From: Polycyclovorans sp964425915
GTDB taxonomy: Bacteria; Pseudomonadota; Gammaproteobacteria; Nevskiales; Nevskiaceae
Length of the DNA: 64,000 nucleotides
Assembly: GCA_964425915.1 (NCBI GenBank)
Contig: CAYROO010000001.1
Location: forward strand, 310,001 to 374,000
Direction of reading: 5' to 3'
This document shows, in pieces, positions 9,256-16,936 of this stretch. Position 1 is the stretch's first letter. Each line of letters starts with the position of its first letter. Below the pieces are notes generated by a model. It was not told the DNA's origin. It saw nothing but the letters and a program-made list of their open reading frames with translations, and ran no database searches. Both the position numbers and the translations under genes were made by a program.

Positions 9256-10302
9256 ATGCTGCCGTACAAGACATCCATTCCCGAGGGTGCTCGCGAGCGC
9301 CTGCCGCTGCAGATCGAACCGCAGGGCGACGCCTCGGCCGACGGGCTGGCCACGTGGTTGCACGATCATCGCCATCAGGTCCAGGACCTGCTCCGTGCCC
9401 ATGGTGCCCTGCGCTTCCATGGTTTCGACATCCACGACGCCGCCGCCTTTGAAGCGGTGGCCCGCGGGGTCGACGACGATCTGAAGAACGAGTATCTCGG
9501 CACCAGCCCGCGCGACGCGATGACCGACTACGTGTTCTCCGCCAGCGAATTGCCCGGTTACTACCCGATCCCGCAGCACTGCGAGATGACCTTCACCCGC
9601 ACACCGCCCAATCGCATCTTCTTCTGGTGCGATATCGTCCCCAGGACTGGCAGCGGCGAAACGCCGCTGGTGGACTTCCGCCGCGTGTGGAGCGATCTCG
9701 ACGACGGCGTGCGCGAGCGCTTCGCCCGCAACGGCCTGCGCATCATCCGCAACTACAGCGGCCCCGGCACCACCAACCGCGACCTGTTCCAGCTCAAGCG
9801 CTGGGACGAGATGTTCCGCACCGAAGACCGCGACGAGGTCAACCGTATGGCGCGCCGCGAGGGTTTCACGCCAATCTGGAAAGACGGTGACCGCCTGGCG
9901 CTGGTGAGCGAGCACGAAGCCACCCGCAACCATCCGGAAACCGGCGAACCCACCTGGTTCAATCATGCCCAGGTGTTTCACCTGTCCACCGGCTCGGCCG
10001 AGCTGAAGCGCGTGTTTCGCCACCGCCCCAGTGCCCGTGGCCTGTTCTGGTGGCTGGCCGCCAGCCTGCTCACCGCCCGCAAGCGCAAGGTTCCGTCAGA
10101 AGAACAGGCCATGCACTGCACCTACCGCGACGGCCACGAGATCCCTGACGCCGACCTGGAGCACCTGCGCGACATCATCTGGCGCAACCTGGTGGTGCTG
10201 CCCTGGTCCCGCGGCGATGTCGTCGCCATCGACAACCACGCCGTCGGCCATGGCCGCCTGCCCTACCAGGGGCCGCGGCGGGTGGCGGTCTGTTGGGCCT
10301 GA
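9256..10302 (+). CDS. TauD/TfdA-family Fe(II)/2-oxoglutarate dioxygenase
   Basis: This 348-residue protein fits the TauD/clavaminate-synthase-like family (SyrP-type). The iron ligands are seen as HCE in QHCEMTF (about residue 112) and the distal His in IDNHAVGHGRLPY (about 330). The downstream Arg of GPRRVAV is placed to bind 2-oxoglutarate. A good Shine-Dalgarno (GAGGAG) precedes the ATG. It is coupled to the BASS transporter and lies opposite the OYE-like gene. Together they could take up and oxidatively modify an organic acid, but this is inference from position only. Members of this family also hydroxylate amino acids in secondary metabolism. Confidence 0.85.
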   Translation: MLPYKTSIPEGARERLPLQIEPQGDASADGLATWLHDHRHQVQDLLRAHGALRFHGFDIHDAAAFEAVARGVDDDLKNEYLGTSPRDAMTDYVFSASELPGYYPIPQHCEMTFTRTPPNRIFFWCDIVPRTGSGETPLVDFRRVWSDLDDGVRERFARNGLRIIRNYSGPGTTNRDLFQLKRWDEMFRTEDRDEVNRMARREGFTPIWKDGDRLALVSEHEATRNHPETGEPTWFNHAQVFHLSTGSAELKRVFRHRPSARGLFWWLAASLLTARKRKVPSEEQAMHCTYRDGHEIPDADLEHLRDIIWRNLVVLPWSRGDVVAIDNHAVGHGRLPYQGPRRVAVCWA

Positions 10303-10404
10303 TCCGTAAATTCGCCCCAAGTCCGCGCGTCTGCCGGGCTTCGCGCTAGCATCTCCCCAGAACGCGCCGCCAAAGCGTGGCGCGCACCATGGGAGGAGCA
10401 CCAC

Positions 10405-12045
10405 ATGATTCGATCCGCGATTCTGACGGCAGGCCTGCTGTTGGCGTTTCCGGCACTGGCCGTGCCCGAAGGACCCGAGCCCAACACGGCCGAGTGGTTT
10501 GAACGCGAGGCGCGCAATTACGCCCGCACCCTGGAGGCGCCGCTGGAGCAGGTGACCACGCCGGGCTTTCTGGCGGTGTGGCAGGGCACCAGTACACTCA
10601 ATATCGCCAGCCTGTTGGCACGCAATCTGGAAGACCCCAGTTGGTTGATCGCCGGCATCACACCGGTGGAGACCTTGCTGTCACTCCCGCTGTCGCCCGA
10701 GCTGCTGCAGGCACTGGTGGATGACCTGCTGTCGGACCCGCAAGGATTGCTCACCGCCAACCTGAACACCCCACTGACGCCCTTGTGCACCTCTTGGTCG
10801 CAACCCTGCAGTGGCGACCCGACGCGGTATCCCCATGTGCCGGGGCCGAACGGCACGACCTTTTATGCTGAGGAGGCAGACGTGGCGCCGGTGGTGTTCT
10901 ATGACGCCGGCTGCGCCCGCATCTCGGGCCGGGTGTGGGCGCCACGGGACGCCCGTGGTCGTCTGCCGGGGGTGGTGATCGAGAATGGCTCGATCCAGGC
11001 ACCGGAAACCCTTTACTGGTGGTTCGCCCAGGCGCTGGTCCGGGCCGGGTATGTGGTGCTCACCTTCGACCCGCGTGGCCAGGGCCGCTCGGACCTGCAG
11101 ACCCCCGGCTTCGAGCAGGGCAGCAACTTCAATTCGGCGGTGTTCTTCGAGGGCCTGGTCGACGCGGTGGACTTCTTCCGCTCAGGGCCTGCCGAGCCCT
11201 ATGGCCGCAATCTGCAATGTGCCGGCAGCTATCCCACTGAGGTGGCCGCGCACAACCCATTCCACAGCCGGATCGACGCCGACCGCCTGGGTCTCGCCGG
11301 CCACTCCCTGGGCGCTTCGGGGGTATCCACCGTGGCCGGATACCCCGGTGATCGCTTTCAATTCCCCGACCGCCAGGGCGGCAACCCGGTGGATGTCATT
11401 GTGGCCTGGGACAGCCTGCGCGCCGACCCGGATTTCCCGCCGCGGGTTCCGGCCATGGGCCAGACCAGCGAATACGGCATTGGCGGTACCGCCTTTCTTA
11501 CACCCCCGGACCCAGACGAACACCTCAATGCCTTTGCGGCCTATCAGGAAGCCGGCGTGCCGGTATCGCAGTTCACCATCCAGGGCAGCACACATTTCGA
11601 ATGGAGCCTGATCCCGGTATTCCCCAGCAGCTCATGGTGTGCCGACCTCAGCAGCGGCTCCTGTGCCGGTGGTTGGGGGCAGCCGATGGCCGAGCACTAT
11701 TCGGTTGCCTGGATGGATCGCTGGCTGAAGCGGTCGGGCGAGCCTGGCTACGCCGACGCCGACGCCCGCTTGTTGGCCGATGCCGACTGGTGCGAGCGCT
11801 ACAGCTTCCACTTCCGCTCAGCCCGCGATTTTCCGCTTCGAGGAGGCGGACGTGCAGTGGAAGCGGATGTGCGAGCGGCCTGCCTTAATGCGCCGTCACG
11901 CGGCCTGCCGGCACTGGTGGATGGCGGCGGCGGCGCAGCCGTGGGGGCGCTGACATGGTGGGGACTTCTGCTGCTGGCGGCGTTCCGGGCAGCCAGCGGT
12001 TCAGCGCCCAGGCCAGGGCGGCGGTCAGGGCCAGGTCGACACTGA
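10405..12045 (+). CDS. secreted alpha/beta hydrolase (lipase-like) with GlyGly-CTERM-like tail
   Basis: This 546-residue exported protein starts with a Sec signal peptide (about residues 1-19, cleaved after ALA). The mature part is an alpha/beta hydrolase with DPRGQGRS near residue 225 and a nucleophile elbow GHSLGASG (Ser about 301). The candidate His is in GSTHFEWS. From about residue 507 the sequence runs GGGGAAVGAL, a hydrophobic stretch TWWGLLLLAAF and basic residues. This resembles the GlyGly-CTERM sorting signal processed by rhombosortase. The last 17 or so residues after the first Arg are unusual and use rare codons (AGG, TCA, CGA), and a minus-strand ORF overlaps there. A GGGAGGAG ribosome site precedes the ATG. 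Confidence 0.82.
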   Translation: MIRSAILTAGLLLAFPALAVPEGPEPNTAEWFEREARNYARTLEAPLEQVTTPGFLAVWQGTSTLNIASLLARNLEDPSWLIAGITPVETLLSLPLSPELLQALVDDLLSDPQGLLTANLNTPLTPLCTSWSQPCSGDPTRYPHVPGPNGTTFYAEEADVAPVVFYDAGCARISGRVWAPRDARGRLPGVVIENGSIQAPETLYWWFAQALVRAGYVVLTFDPRGQGRSDLQTPGFEQGSNFNSAVFFEGLVDAVDFFRSGPAEPYGRNLQCAGSYPTEVAAHNPFHSRIDADRLGLAGHSLGASGVSTVAGYPGDRFQFPDRQGGNPVDVIVAWDSLRADPDFPPRVPAMGQTSEYGIGGTAFLTPPDPDEHLNAFAAYQEAGVPVSQFTIQGSTHFEWSLIPVFPSSSWCADLSSGSCAGGWGQPMAEHYSVAWMDRWLKRSGEPGYADADARLLADADWCERYSFHFRSARDFPLRGGGRAVEADVRAACLNAPSRGLPALVDGGGGAAVGALTWWGLLLLAAFRAASGSAPRPGRRSGPGRH

Positions 12046-12064
12046 GGAAAAGCAGCCATTCCAT
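11885..12064 (-). CDS. possible 59-residue membrane protein antisense to the hydrolase 3' end
   Basis: An ATG at 12064 with GGAG seven bases upstream opens a 59-codon frame on the minus strand, ending with TAA at 11887-11885. It begins MEWLLFLSVDLALTAALA, a convincing single transmembrane helix to about residue 25, and ends with a basic, Pro-rich tail. Its first 30 codons are the GC-ending codons normal for this genome (CTG, GCC, ACC), whereas the opposite-strand reading uses rare codons. It overlaps the hydrolase gene by 161 bp, which argues against both being right as drawn. A Fur-like box lies about 70-95 bp upstream. No family recognised. Confidence 0.35.
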   Translation of the reverse strand: MEWLLFLSVDLALTAALAWALNRWLPGTPPAAEVPTMSAPPRLRRRRHPPVPAGRVTAH

Positions 12065-12132
12065 GAGAACACTCCGGACATCACGATAGGACGGACGCTG
12101 GCGGGGGCTGGCCTGTGCAGACTACCGTGCCG

Positions 12133-12158
12133 AATTGCAATTAGCAATCGTTATCATT
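12133..12158. promoter_or_regulatory. candidate Fur box
   Basis: The sequence AATTGCAATTAGCAATCG followed by TTATCATT resembles the proteobacterial Fur operator. The right half ends in GTTATCATT, and the left GCAATT is typical of Pseudomonas-type boxes. Against the 19-bp GATAATGATAATCATTATC consensus I count about 11 matches. It sits between the minus-strand small ORF (starts 12064) and the plus-strand histidine kinase (starts 12206) and could act on either. No iron-uptake gene is adjacent. Confidence 0.4.
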
Positions 12159-12205
12159 TGAGAAGTTCATCGGAGCGCAACGGACGCGGCGTATAAGCCG
12201 CGGCC

Positions 12206-13537
12206 ATGGCGCCTGATCCTTCCTCGACCTCTCGCGGCGATATCGCTGCACTGTGCATGCCGGTAACGCCGTTGCGCCCGGACATGACCATTGACGCCGC
12301 CGCGGAGCAGCTGCTGGCACCCGAGAACGCCGGACTGCTGTGCCTGCCGGTGGTGATTGGTGAGGTGGTCATCGGCACGCTGTCACGCCATACCCTCAAT
12401 GGCGTCTTCCTGCGCCGTTTTGGCCGAGAGCTGTACGGTGGCCGACCGGTCACCGCGTTGATGAACGATCAGCCGCTGGTGGTGCCACTGGACCTTCCCC
12501 TGGAACAGGCGGCGGCGGATGTGACTGCGCGCATCGGCACCCCACTGACGGAAGACTTTGTCATCGTCGAGGGCGACCGCTATCGTGGCATGGGCGTGGT
12601 GCTGGGCCTGCTGTCCGCGCTACGCACCCGCGCCGACCAGAGCGCCGCACGCCTGGCGCAGGCCTTCAATGAACTGAAGCAGTCACAGGCGGCGCTGGTG
12701 CAGAGCGAGAAGATGGCTTCGCTGGGCCAGATGGTGGCCGGCGTGGCCCACGAGATCAACACGCCGCTGGGCTATGTTCGCAACAACGTCGAGATGGTCC
12801 GTGACGTGTTCGGCGAGCTGGCGCAGGCCACTGATGCGATGAACGCCCTGCTGGGGCTGTTTGCCGACCCCAGCGTCGACGAATCTCGGCTGGCGGCACA
12901 GATCGAGACGGTCACGGCGCAGGTGGCGATGCTCAGCGACGGCGTGCTGGACGACACGCGCAACCTGTTCAATGACACGCTGTTCGGGGTCGACCAAATC
13001 CGTGACCTGGTGGTCAACCTGCGCAACTTCTCGCGATTGGATCAGGCGCGGGTTGCGGCAGTCAGCCTCAACGACTGCCTGGACCAGACCCTGATGATTG
13101 TCAACAACGTGATCAAGGACCGGCTCGCCATCGTCAAACGCTATGGCGAGATTCCGGCGGTGACCTGCTCACCGTCGCAGATCAACCAGGTGCTGCTCAA
13201 CCTGGTCACCAATGCGGCGCAAGCGGTGCCCGATACCGGCGGCAAGCTGCTGCTGAAGACCGAAGCCGACAATGACTGGGTGCATGTCAGCGTTCAGGAC
13301 AACGGGAAGGGCATCGCGCCGGAACATCTGGCCAAGATCTTTGACCCCTTCTTCACCACCAAGCCGGTGGGCCAGGGCACCGGCCTCGGGTTGTCCATTA
13401 GCTTCCAGATTGTTGAGGCCCATGGCGGCCGTCTGCAGGTGGCGTCCAAACCGGGTATCGGCACGCGTTTCGTGTTGAGCCTGCCGCTGCGCGCCCAGGG
13501 CGCCGAACCCCAGCAGGTGGAGAGCCTGGCTGCATGA
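12206..13537 (+). CDS. soluble sensor histidine kinase with N-terminal CBS-like region
   Basis: This 443-residue kinase has no transmembrane segment. Residues 10-145 look like a pair of CBS-type modules (MPVTPLRPDMTIDAAAE and later GTPLTEDFVIVEGDRYRGM). A coiled-coil linker leads to the dimerisation helix with the phosphoacceptor His about 182 in VAHEINTPLGY. The ATPase domain shows the N box (QVLLNLVTNAAQAV), the G1 box (VQDNGKGIAPEHLAKIFDPF) and the G2 box (GQGTGLGLSI). It should autophosphorylate in response to a cytoplasmic signal, perhaps a nucleotide bound by the CBS region. It overlaps the response regulator by 4 bp, so they form a two-component pair. The start codon has only a weak ribosome site. 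Confidence 0.92.
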   Translation: MAPDPSSTSRGDIAALCMPVTPLRPDMTIDAAAEQLLAPENAGLLCLPVVIGEVVIGTLSRHTLNGVFLRRFGRELYGGRPVTALMNDQPLVVPLDLPLEQAAADVTARIGTPLTEDFVIVEGDRYRGMGVVLGLLSALRTRADQSAARLAQAFNELKQSQAALVQSEKMASLGQMVAGVAHEINTPLGYVRNNVEMVRDVFGELAQATDAMNALLGLFADPSVDESRLAAQIETVTAQVAMLSDGVLDDTRNLFNDTLFGVDQIRDLVVNLRNFSRLDQARVAAVSLNDCLDQTLMIVNNVIKDRLAIVKRYGEIPAVTCSPSQINQVLLNLVTNAAQAVPDTGGKLLLKTEADNDWVHVSVQDNGKGIAPEHLAKIFDPFFTTKPVGQGTGLGLSISFQIVEAHGGRLQVASKPGIGTRFVLSLPLRAQGAEPQQVESLAA

Positions 13538-14493
13538 ACCCGAAACCTTCTCTGATTCTTGTCGACGACGAAGAACGCATCCTGCGCTCGCTGGGCATGC
13601 TGTTCCGCGGCCAATACGACGTCCGTATGACCACCGACGCACGCCAGGCCCTGGCCTGGGTGGAAACCCTGCCGCCGGATGTCATCGTCTCCGACCAGCG
13701 CATGCCCTTGATGACCGGCGCCGAACTGCTGCGCGAGGTGCGCCAGCGGGCACCGGATACCATGCGCCTGCTGCTCACCGGCTACGCCGAGATTGATGCG
13801 GTGGTCGCCAGCGTCAACGAAGGTGAGATCTTTCGCTTCGTCCAAAAGCCCTGGGATGCCCAGAACCTGCGCGACACCGTGGCGCAGGCCGCCCGTATCG
13901 CGCAGTCCCTGCGCCAGGCCCCGCCGCGCGATGGGTCGGCGGCAATGCCTGCGCGTCCGGCCGGGACCGGCATCGCCGGCGCGGCCGACCGGGGACCGTC
14001 GGTGCTGGTGATCGAGGACGACGCCGCGGTTGTCCACGGGGTGCAGGAGATTCTCGGTCCCGGCGTGCCGGTGCACTGGGCACGCTCGATCGACGAGGCG
14101 ATGCCGATGATCGACACGCACCCGGTGGGGGTGATCGTCTCCGAACTGCGGGTAGGCGGCCACAGCATGGGCGCCTTCCTCAAGCTCCTGAAGGCTGAGC
14201 ATCCGGATATCGTCACCGTCGTGTTGACCCCGTTCCAGGATGTGTCGGTATTCATCGGGCTGATCAATCAGGGCCAGGTCTACCGGCTGCTGCCGAAACC
14301 GGTCCGTCGAGGCCCGCTGGGCATGAGCCTGAACAGCGCCCTGCGCCACCACCAGGCGCTGCGTCAGGCACCGACGCTGCACGCGGCCCACGCCGTCGAG
14401 CCGATCCGGGACGCCGAGGAATCGGGTGTTGCCGGCCGCCTGATGGGCATGCTGAGCCGTTTGCGCGGTCGGACGGCGCCACTCGCCCGGTAG
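13534..14493 (+). CDS. tandem-REC response regulator without an output domain
   Basis: This 319-residue protein contains two receiver domains. REC1 (about residues 5-125) has every conserved residue: acidic pair D11-D12, phosphoacceptor D54 in VSDQRMP, Thr in LLTGYAE and K105 in FVQKPW. REC2 (about 155-275) keeps the acidic pair EDD and K255 in LLPKP, but the phosphoacceptor position is Glu (E204 in VIVSELRV). It therefore cannot be phosphorylated normally and may be held in an active-like state. The remaining 45 residues show no DNA-binding, HD-GYP or GGDEF domain. It probably acts by protein-protein contact. It is translationally coupled to the kinase. Confidence 0.9.
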   Translation: MNPKPSLILVDDEERILRSLGMLFRGQYDVRMTTDARQALAWVETLPPDVIVSDQRMPLMTGAELLREVRQRAPDTMRLLLTGYAEIDAVVASVNEGEIFRFVQKPWDAQNLRDTVAQAARIAQSLRQAPPRDGSAAMPARPAGTGIAGAADRGPSVLVIEDDAAVVHGVQEILGPGVPVHWARSIDEAMPMIDTHPVGVIVSELRVGGHSMGAFLKLLKAEHPDIVTVVLTPFQDVSVFIGLINQGQVYRLLPKPVRRGPLGMSLNSALRHHQALRQAPTLHAAHAVEPIRDAEESGVAGRLMGMLSRLRGRTAPLAR

Positions 14494-14525
14494 TCATTTG
14501 ACTGACGCCCGAGCGGCGGAGCCTT

Positions 14526-14534
14526 TGTTACACT
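14526..14534 (+). promoter_or_regulatory. candidate extended -10 promoter of the TPR/TolQR-like operon
   Basis: TTGTTACACT contains TACACT (14529-14534) preceded by a TGT extension, about 27 bp before the ATG at 14562. No good -35 hexamer lies 16-18 bp upstream, although TTGACT is present at 14498-14503 at too great a distance. The position, in the only gap before nine closely packed genes, fits an operon promoter. Confidence 0.35.
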
Positions 14535-14561
14535 GATCCGGCTCCCAGAGTCTGCCCATCT

Positions 14562-15131
14562 ATGACTGCTCGCCCTGCGTTCCAGGCTGTAACCGCTGCT
14601 GTCCTCCTCGCTGCCGCCAATGTGCTGGCCGGTGGGACTGCGCACGCCGAGACCGCCGATGCGCAAGCGCTGGACCGCAGCATCGAGCAGCTTCGTGCCG
14701 AAGTGCTGCGCCTCAACGTCGAGGCCACACAGGTGGAAGACGACCTGCTTTACCCCCCCGCCACACGGACCGACTTTTACCTTGGGGTGGACATCAGCCC
14801 GCTGCTGATCGAACAGGTGATCCTCACCATCGACGATCGTCCGGCCATCACCTACCGCCTCAGTGAACGCGAGGCCACCGCACTGCTGACCACCGGCGGC
14901 CTGCAGCGGGTGGCGCGCACCAACCTCGCTGGCGGCACACACCGCGTGAAGGTGGAACTGCGCGGCACCTTCGCCGTTCGGGGTGAGGAAAAGCCCCCGT
15001 TTGAAGGTGTCTACGAAGCCCGTTTCGAACGTGACCTGCTCGGCGGAGAAGTGGAATTGAACCTGACCCGCCCCCCTCGCAGCAGCAAGCCCACCCTGGT
15101 GCTGCGCAGCCTCAAGGCCTCGCAACCGTGA
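14562..15131 (+). CDS. periplasmic protein of unknown function, first gene of the TPR/TolQR-like operon
   Basis: This 189-residue protein has a clear Sec signal peptide (residues 1-30, likely cleavage after AHA). A short helical or coiled-coil stretch (about 35-60) and a beta-rich domain (about 65-185) follow, containing YLGVDISPLLIEQVILTIDD and GGTHRVKVELRG. I do not recognise a named domain; the second half reads like an Ig-like or carboxypeptidase-regulatory-like beta sandwich. It opens a run of genes that overlap by 4 bp (its TGA overlaps the GTG of the next gene). This implies a periplasmic role in the same machine as the TPR and TolQ/TolR-like proteins downstream. Confidence 0.75.
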   Translation: MTARPAFQAVTAAVLLAAANVLAGGTAHAETADAQALDRSIEQLRAEVLRLNVEATQVEDDLLYPPATRTDFYLGVDISPLLIEQVILTIDDRPAITYRLSEREATALLTTGGLQRVARTNLAGGTHRVKVELRGTFAVRGEEKPPFEGVYEARFERDLLGGEVELNLTRPPRSSKPTLVLRSLKASQP

Positions 15132-16936
15132 GCCCCATCGTCCGTATTGCCCTGCCCTTGCTGCTGTGCCCGACGCTGGCGGCCGCGGCGACCACGCCCT
15201 ACCTACCCGGCGGCCCGGATGATCCGCGCCTGCGACAGGCCGTCACCCTCGGCGCCGACACCCGTCACTTCAGCGCCGCCGTACTGCTGGAGGCGCTGGC
15301 CGGCGACCGCCAGCCGGAGGATCTCCCGGAGTCCTATCAGTGGCAGCTGGCAGACACCCTGCTGGCGTTCGCCTTGCGCGACCGAGCCGTGGAGGTCTAT
15401 CGCAACCTCGCCGTGATCAGCGAAGACCGTGTCCGCTGGATCGATGCGCAGCTGAGAGTGGCCGAGCACGATTACCAGCGGGCGCGCCACGCCGATGCCG
15501 TTGACCGCCTGATGGCCATCGATGATCAGGTACCGGACCGCTTGCGTGCGCGCTGGCAGAGCCAGCTCGCCCAGGTGTATCTGGCGGATGCGCGCTACGA
15601 CGCCGCACTGCCCCTGTTGCAAGAACTTGAGGACCGCGAGCAGGGCACCGCCTACACCCGCTACAACCTCGGGGTGGCACTGATCAACAGCGGCGAGGAG
15701 GACCTGGGACGCGCGCACCTGGATCGGGTCGGCCGCATGACCATCGCCTCGCTTGAGGACCAGGCGCTGCGCGACAAGGCCAACCTCACACTCGGCTGGC
15801 ACTTCCTGTCGTCGGAACTGGGTGGGTCGGCCAAGGCCATCTTCCAGCGCATCCGGGTTCAGGGCCCGTTCTCCAATCGCGCCCTACTGGGCCTGGGTTG
15901 GGCGGAGTTGAGCCCGCGCGGTGAGCGCCAGCGGCGCGCCGCCAATATTGAGGACGAGGATCCCTTCTCCAACTTCTCGACCATCGGTGGCTTGCTGCGT
16001 CCGGGCTTCCTGGAGCGCGATGTCTATTATCGGGCCGGCTTCCGCAATTTCCGCCTGAGCCGCATCTCGGAGGATGAGGAAGAGGCCCTGCGACGGGCCC
16101 TCGCGGCGTGGATCGAGTTGATCAGCCGCGACCCGCTGGATCCGGCCGTGCAGGAAGGTTGGCTCGCCATTCCCTACTCGCTGGACAAGCTCGGTGCCTA
16201 CACCCAGGCGTTGCAGTATTACGAGCGCGCCATCGAGGAGCTGGAGCAGAACCGGGTACGCATGCAGGTGGCGATGGACTCGATCGAGGGTGGGCGCATG
16301 GTGGAGACCATCGTACGGCGTGATGCCAATGCCGAGTCCGGAGACGATTGGCGCCTGAAGGACCTGCCGGACGCGCCGGAAACCTACTATCTGCAAAATC
16401 TGCTGGCAGAGCATCGCTTTCAGCAGGCGCTGAAGCGCTACCGCGACCTGCGGCTGATGGCCCGCAACCTCGAAGGCTGGCGCGAACGACTGGCTGCGGT
16501 CGGCCGAACCTATCGCGAGAATCCACGCGCATCGGTGGCGGTGACTGATCTGCTCGCCCGTGCGCGCGCGTCGGCGCCGGACAGCGCTGAGGAGAACCTG
16601 CGACTCAACCTGCAAATGGCCGCGCAGCTGGCGCCGCCGGGGCGCTATGACGCCGCACTTGATGCGCCCGACACCCTGACATCGCTGCAATTGCGGCCAG
16701 CTGCCGTGCCGACGCGCTTCGATGGCCCCTACGAGCGCAGTCAGCGGCTGCTGGAAACGGTCCGCACGCTGCGGCTGCAGGTGGAGGCCGCCGCCAACGC
16801 CCAGTCCGACATCCTCACCGAAATGGGGCGGGAAGAGCTGGCGGGTCAGCAAAAAACCATCGAGCGCTACCTGGTCGAGGCCCGCTTCGCCCTGGCGCGC
16901 CTGTATGACCGACAACTCAAGGGTGAACTGCAATGA
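15128..16936 (+). CDS. periplasmic TPR-repeat protein of the trans-envelope operon
   Basis: This 602-residue protein starts with GTG at 15128 (overlapping the previous stop) and a Sec signal peptide (about residues 1-21). The remainder is almost entirely alpha-helical, with TPR-like pairs such as WQSQLAQVYLADARYDAALP (about 140-165), YTRYNLGVALINSGEEDLG (about 177) and TQALQYYERAIEELEQ (about 358). There is no lipobox and no internal TM, so it should be soluble in the periplasm, probably as a scaffold. Large TPR proteins in the same order beside TolQ/TolR paralogues recall GltD/GltE-type proteins of the Myxococcus Agl/Glt machine. The relation is by architecture and context, not by a sequence search. 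Confidence 0.8.
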   Translation: MSPIVRIALPLLLCPTLAAAATTPYLPGGPDDPRLRQAVTLGADTRHFSAAVLLEALAGDRQPEDLPESYQWQLADTLLAFALRDRAVEVYRNLAVISEDRVRWIDAQLRVAEHDYQRARHADAVDRLMAIDDQVPDRLRARWQSQLAQVYLADARYDAALPLLQELEDREQGTAYTRYNLGVALINSGEEDLGRAHLDRVGRMTIASLEDQALRDKANLTLGWHFLSSELGGSAKAIFQRIRVQGPFSNRALLGLGWAELSPRGERQRRAANIEDEDPFSNFSTIGGLLRPGFLERDVYYRAGFRNFRLSRISEDEEEALRRALAAWIELISRDPLDPAVQEGWLAIPYSLDKLGAYTQALQYYERAIEELEQNRVRMQVAMDSIEGGRMVETIVRRDANAESGDDWRLKDLPDAPETYYLQNLLAEHRFQQALKRYRDLRLMARNLEGWRERLAAVGRTYRENPRASVAVTDLLARARASAPDSAEENLRLNLQMAAQLAPPGRYDAALDAPDTLTSLQLRPAAVPTRFDGPYERSQRLLETVRTLRLQVEAAANAQSDILTEMGREELAGQQKTIERYLVEARFALARLYDRQLKGELQ

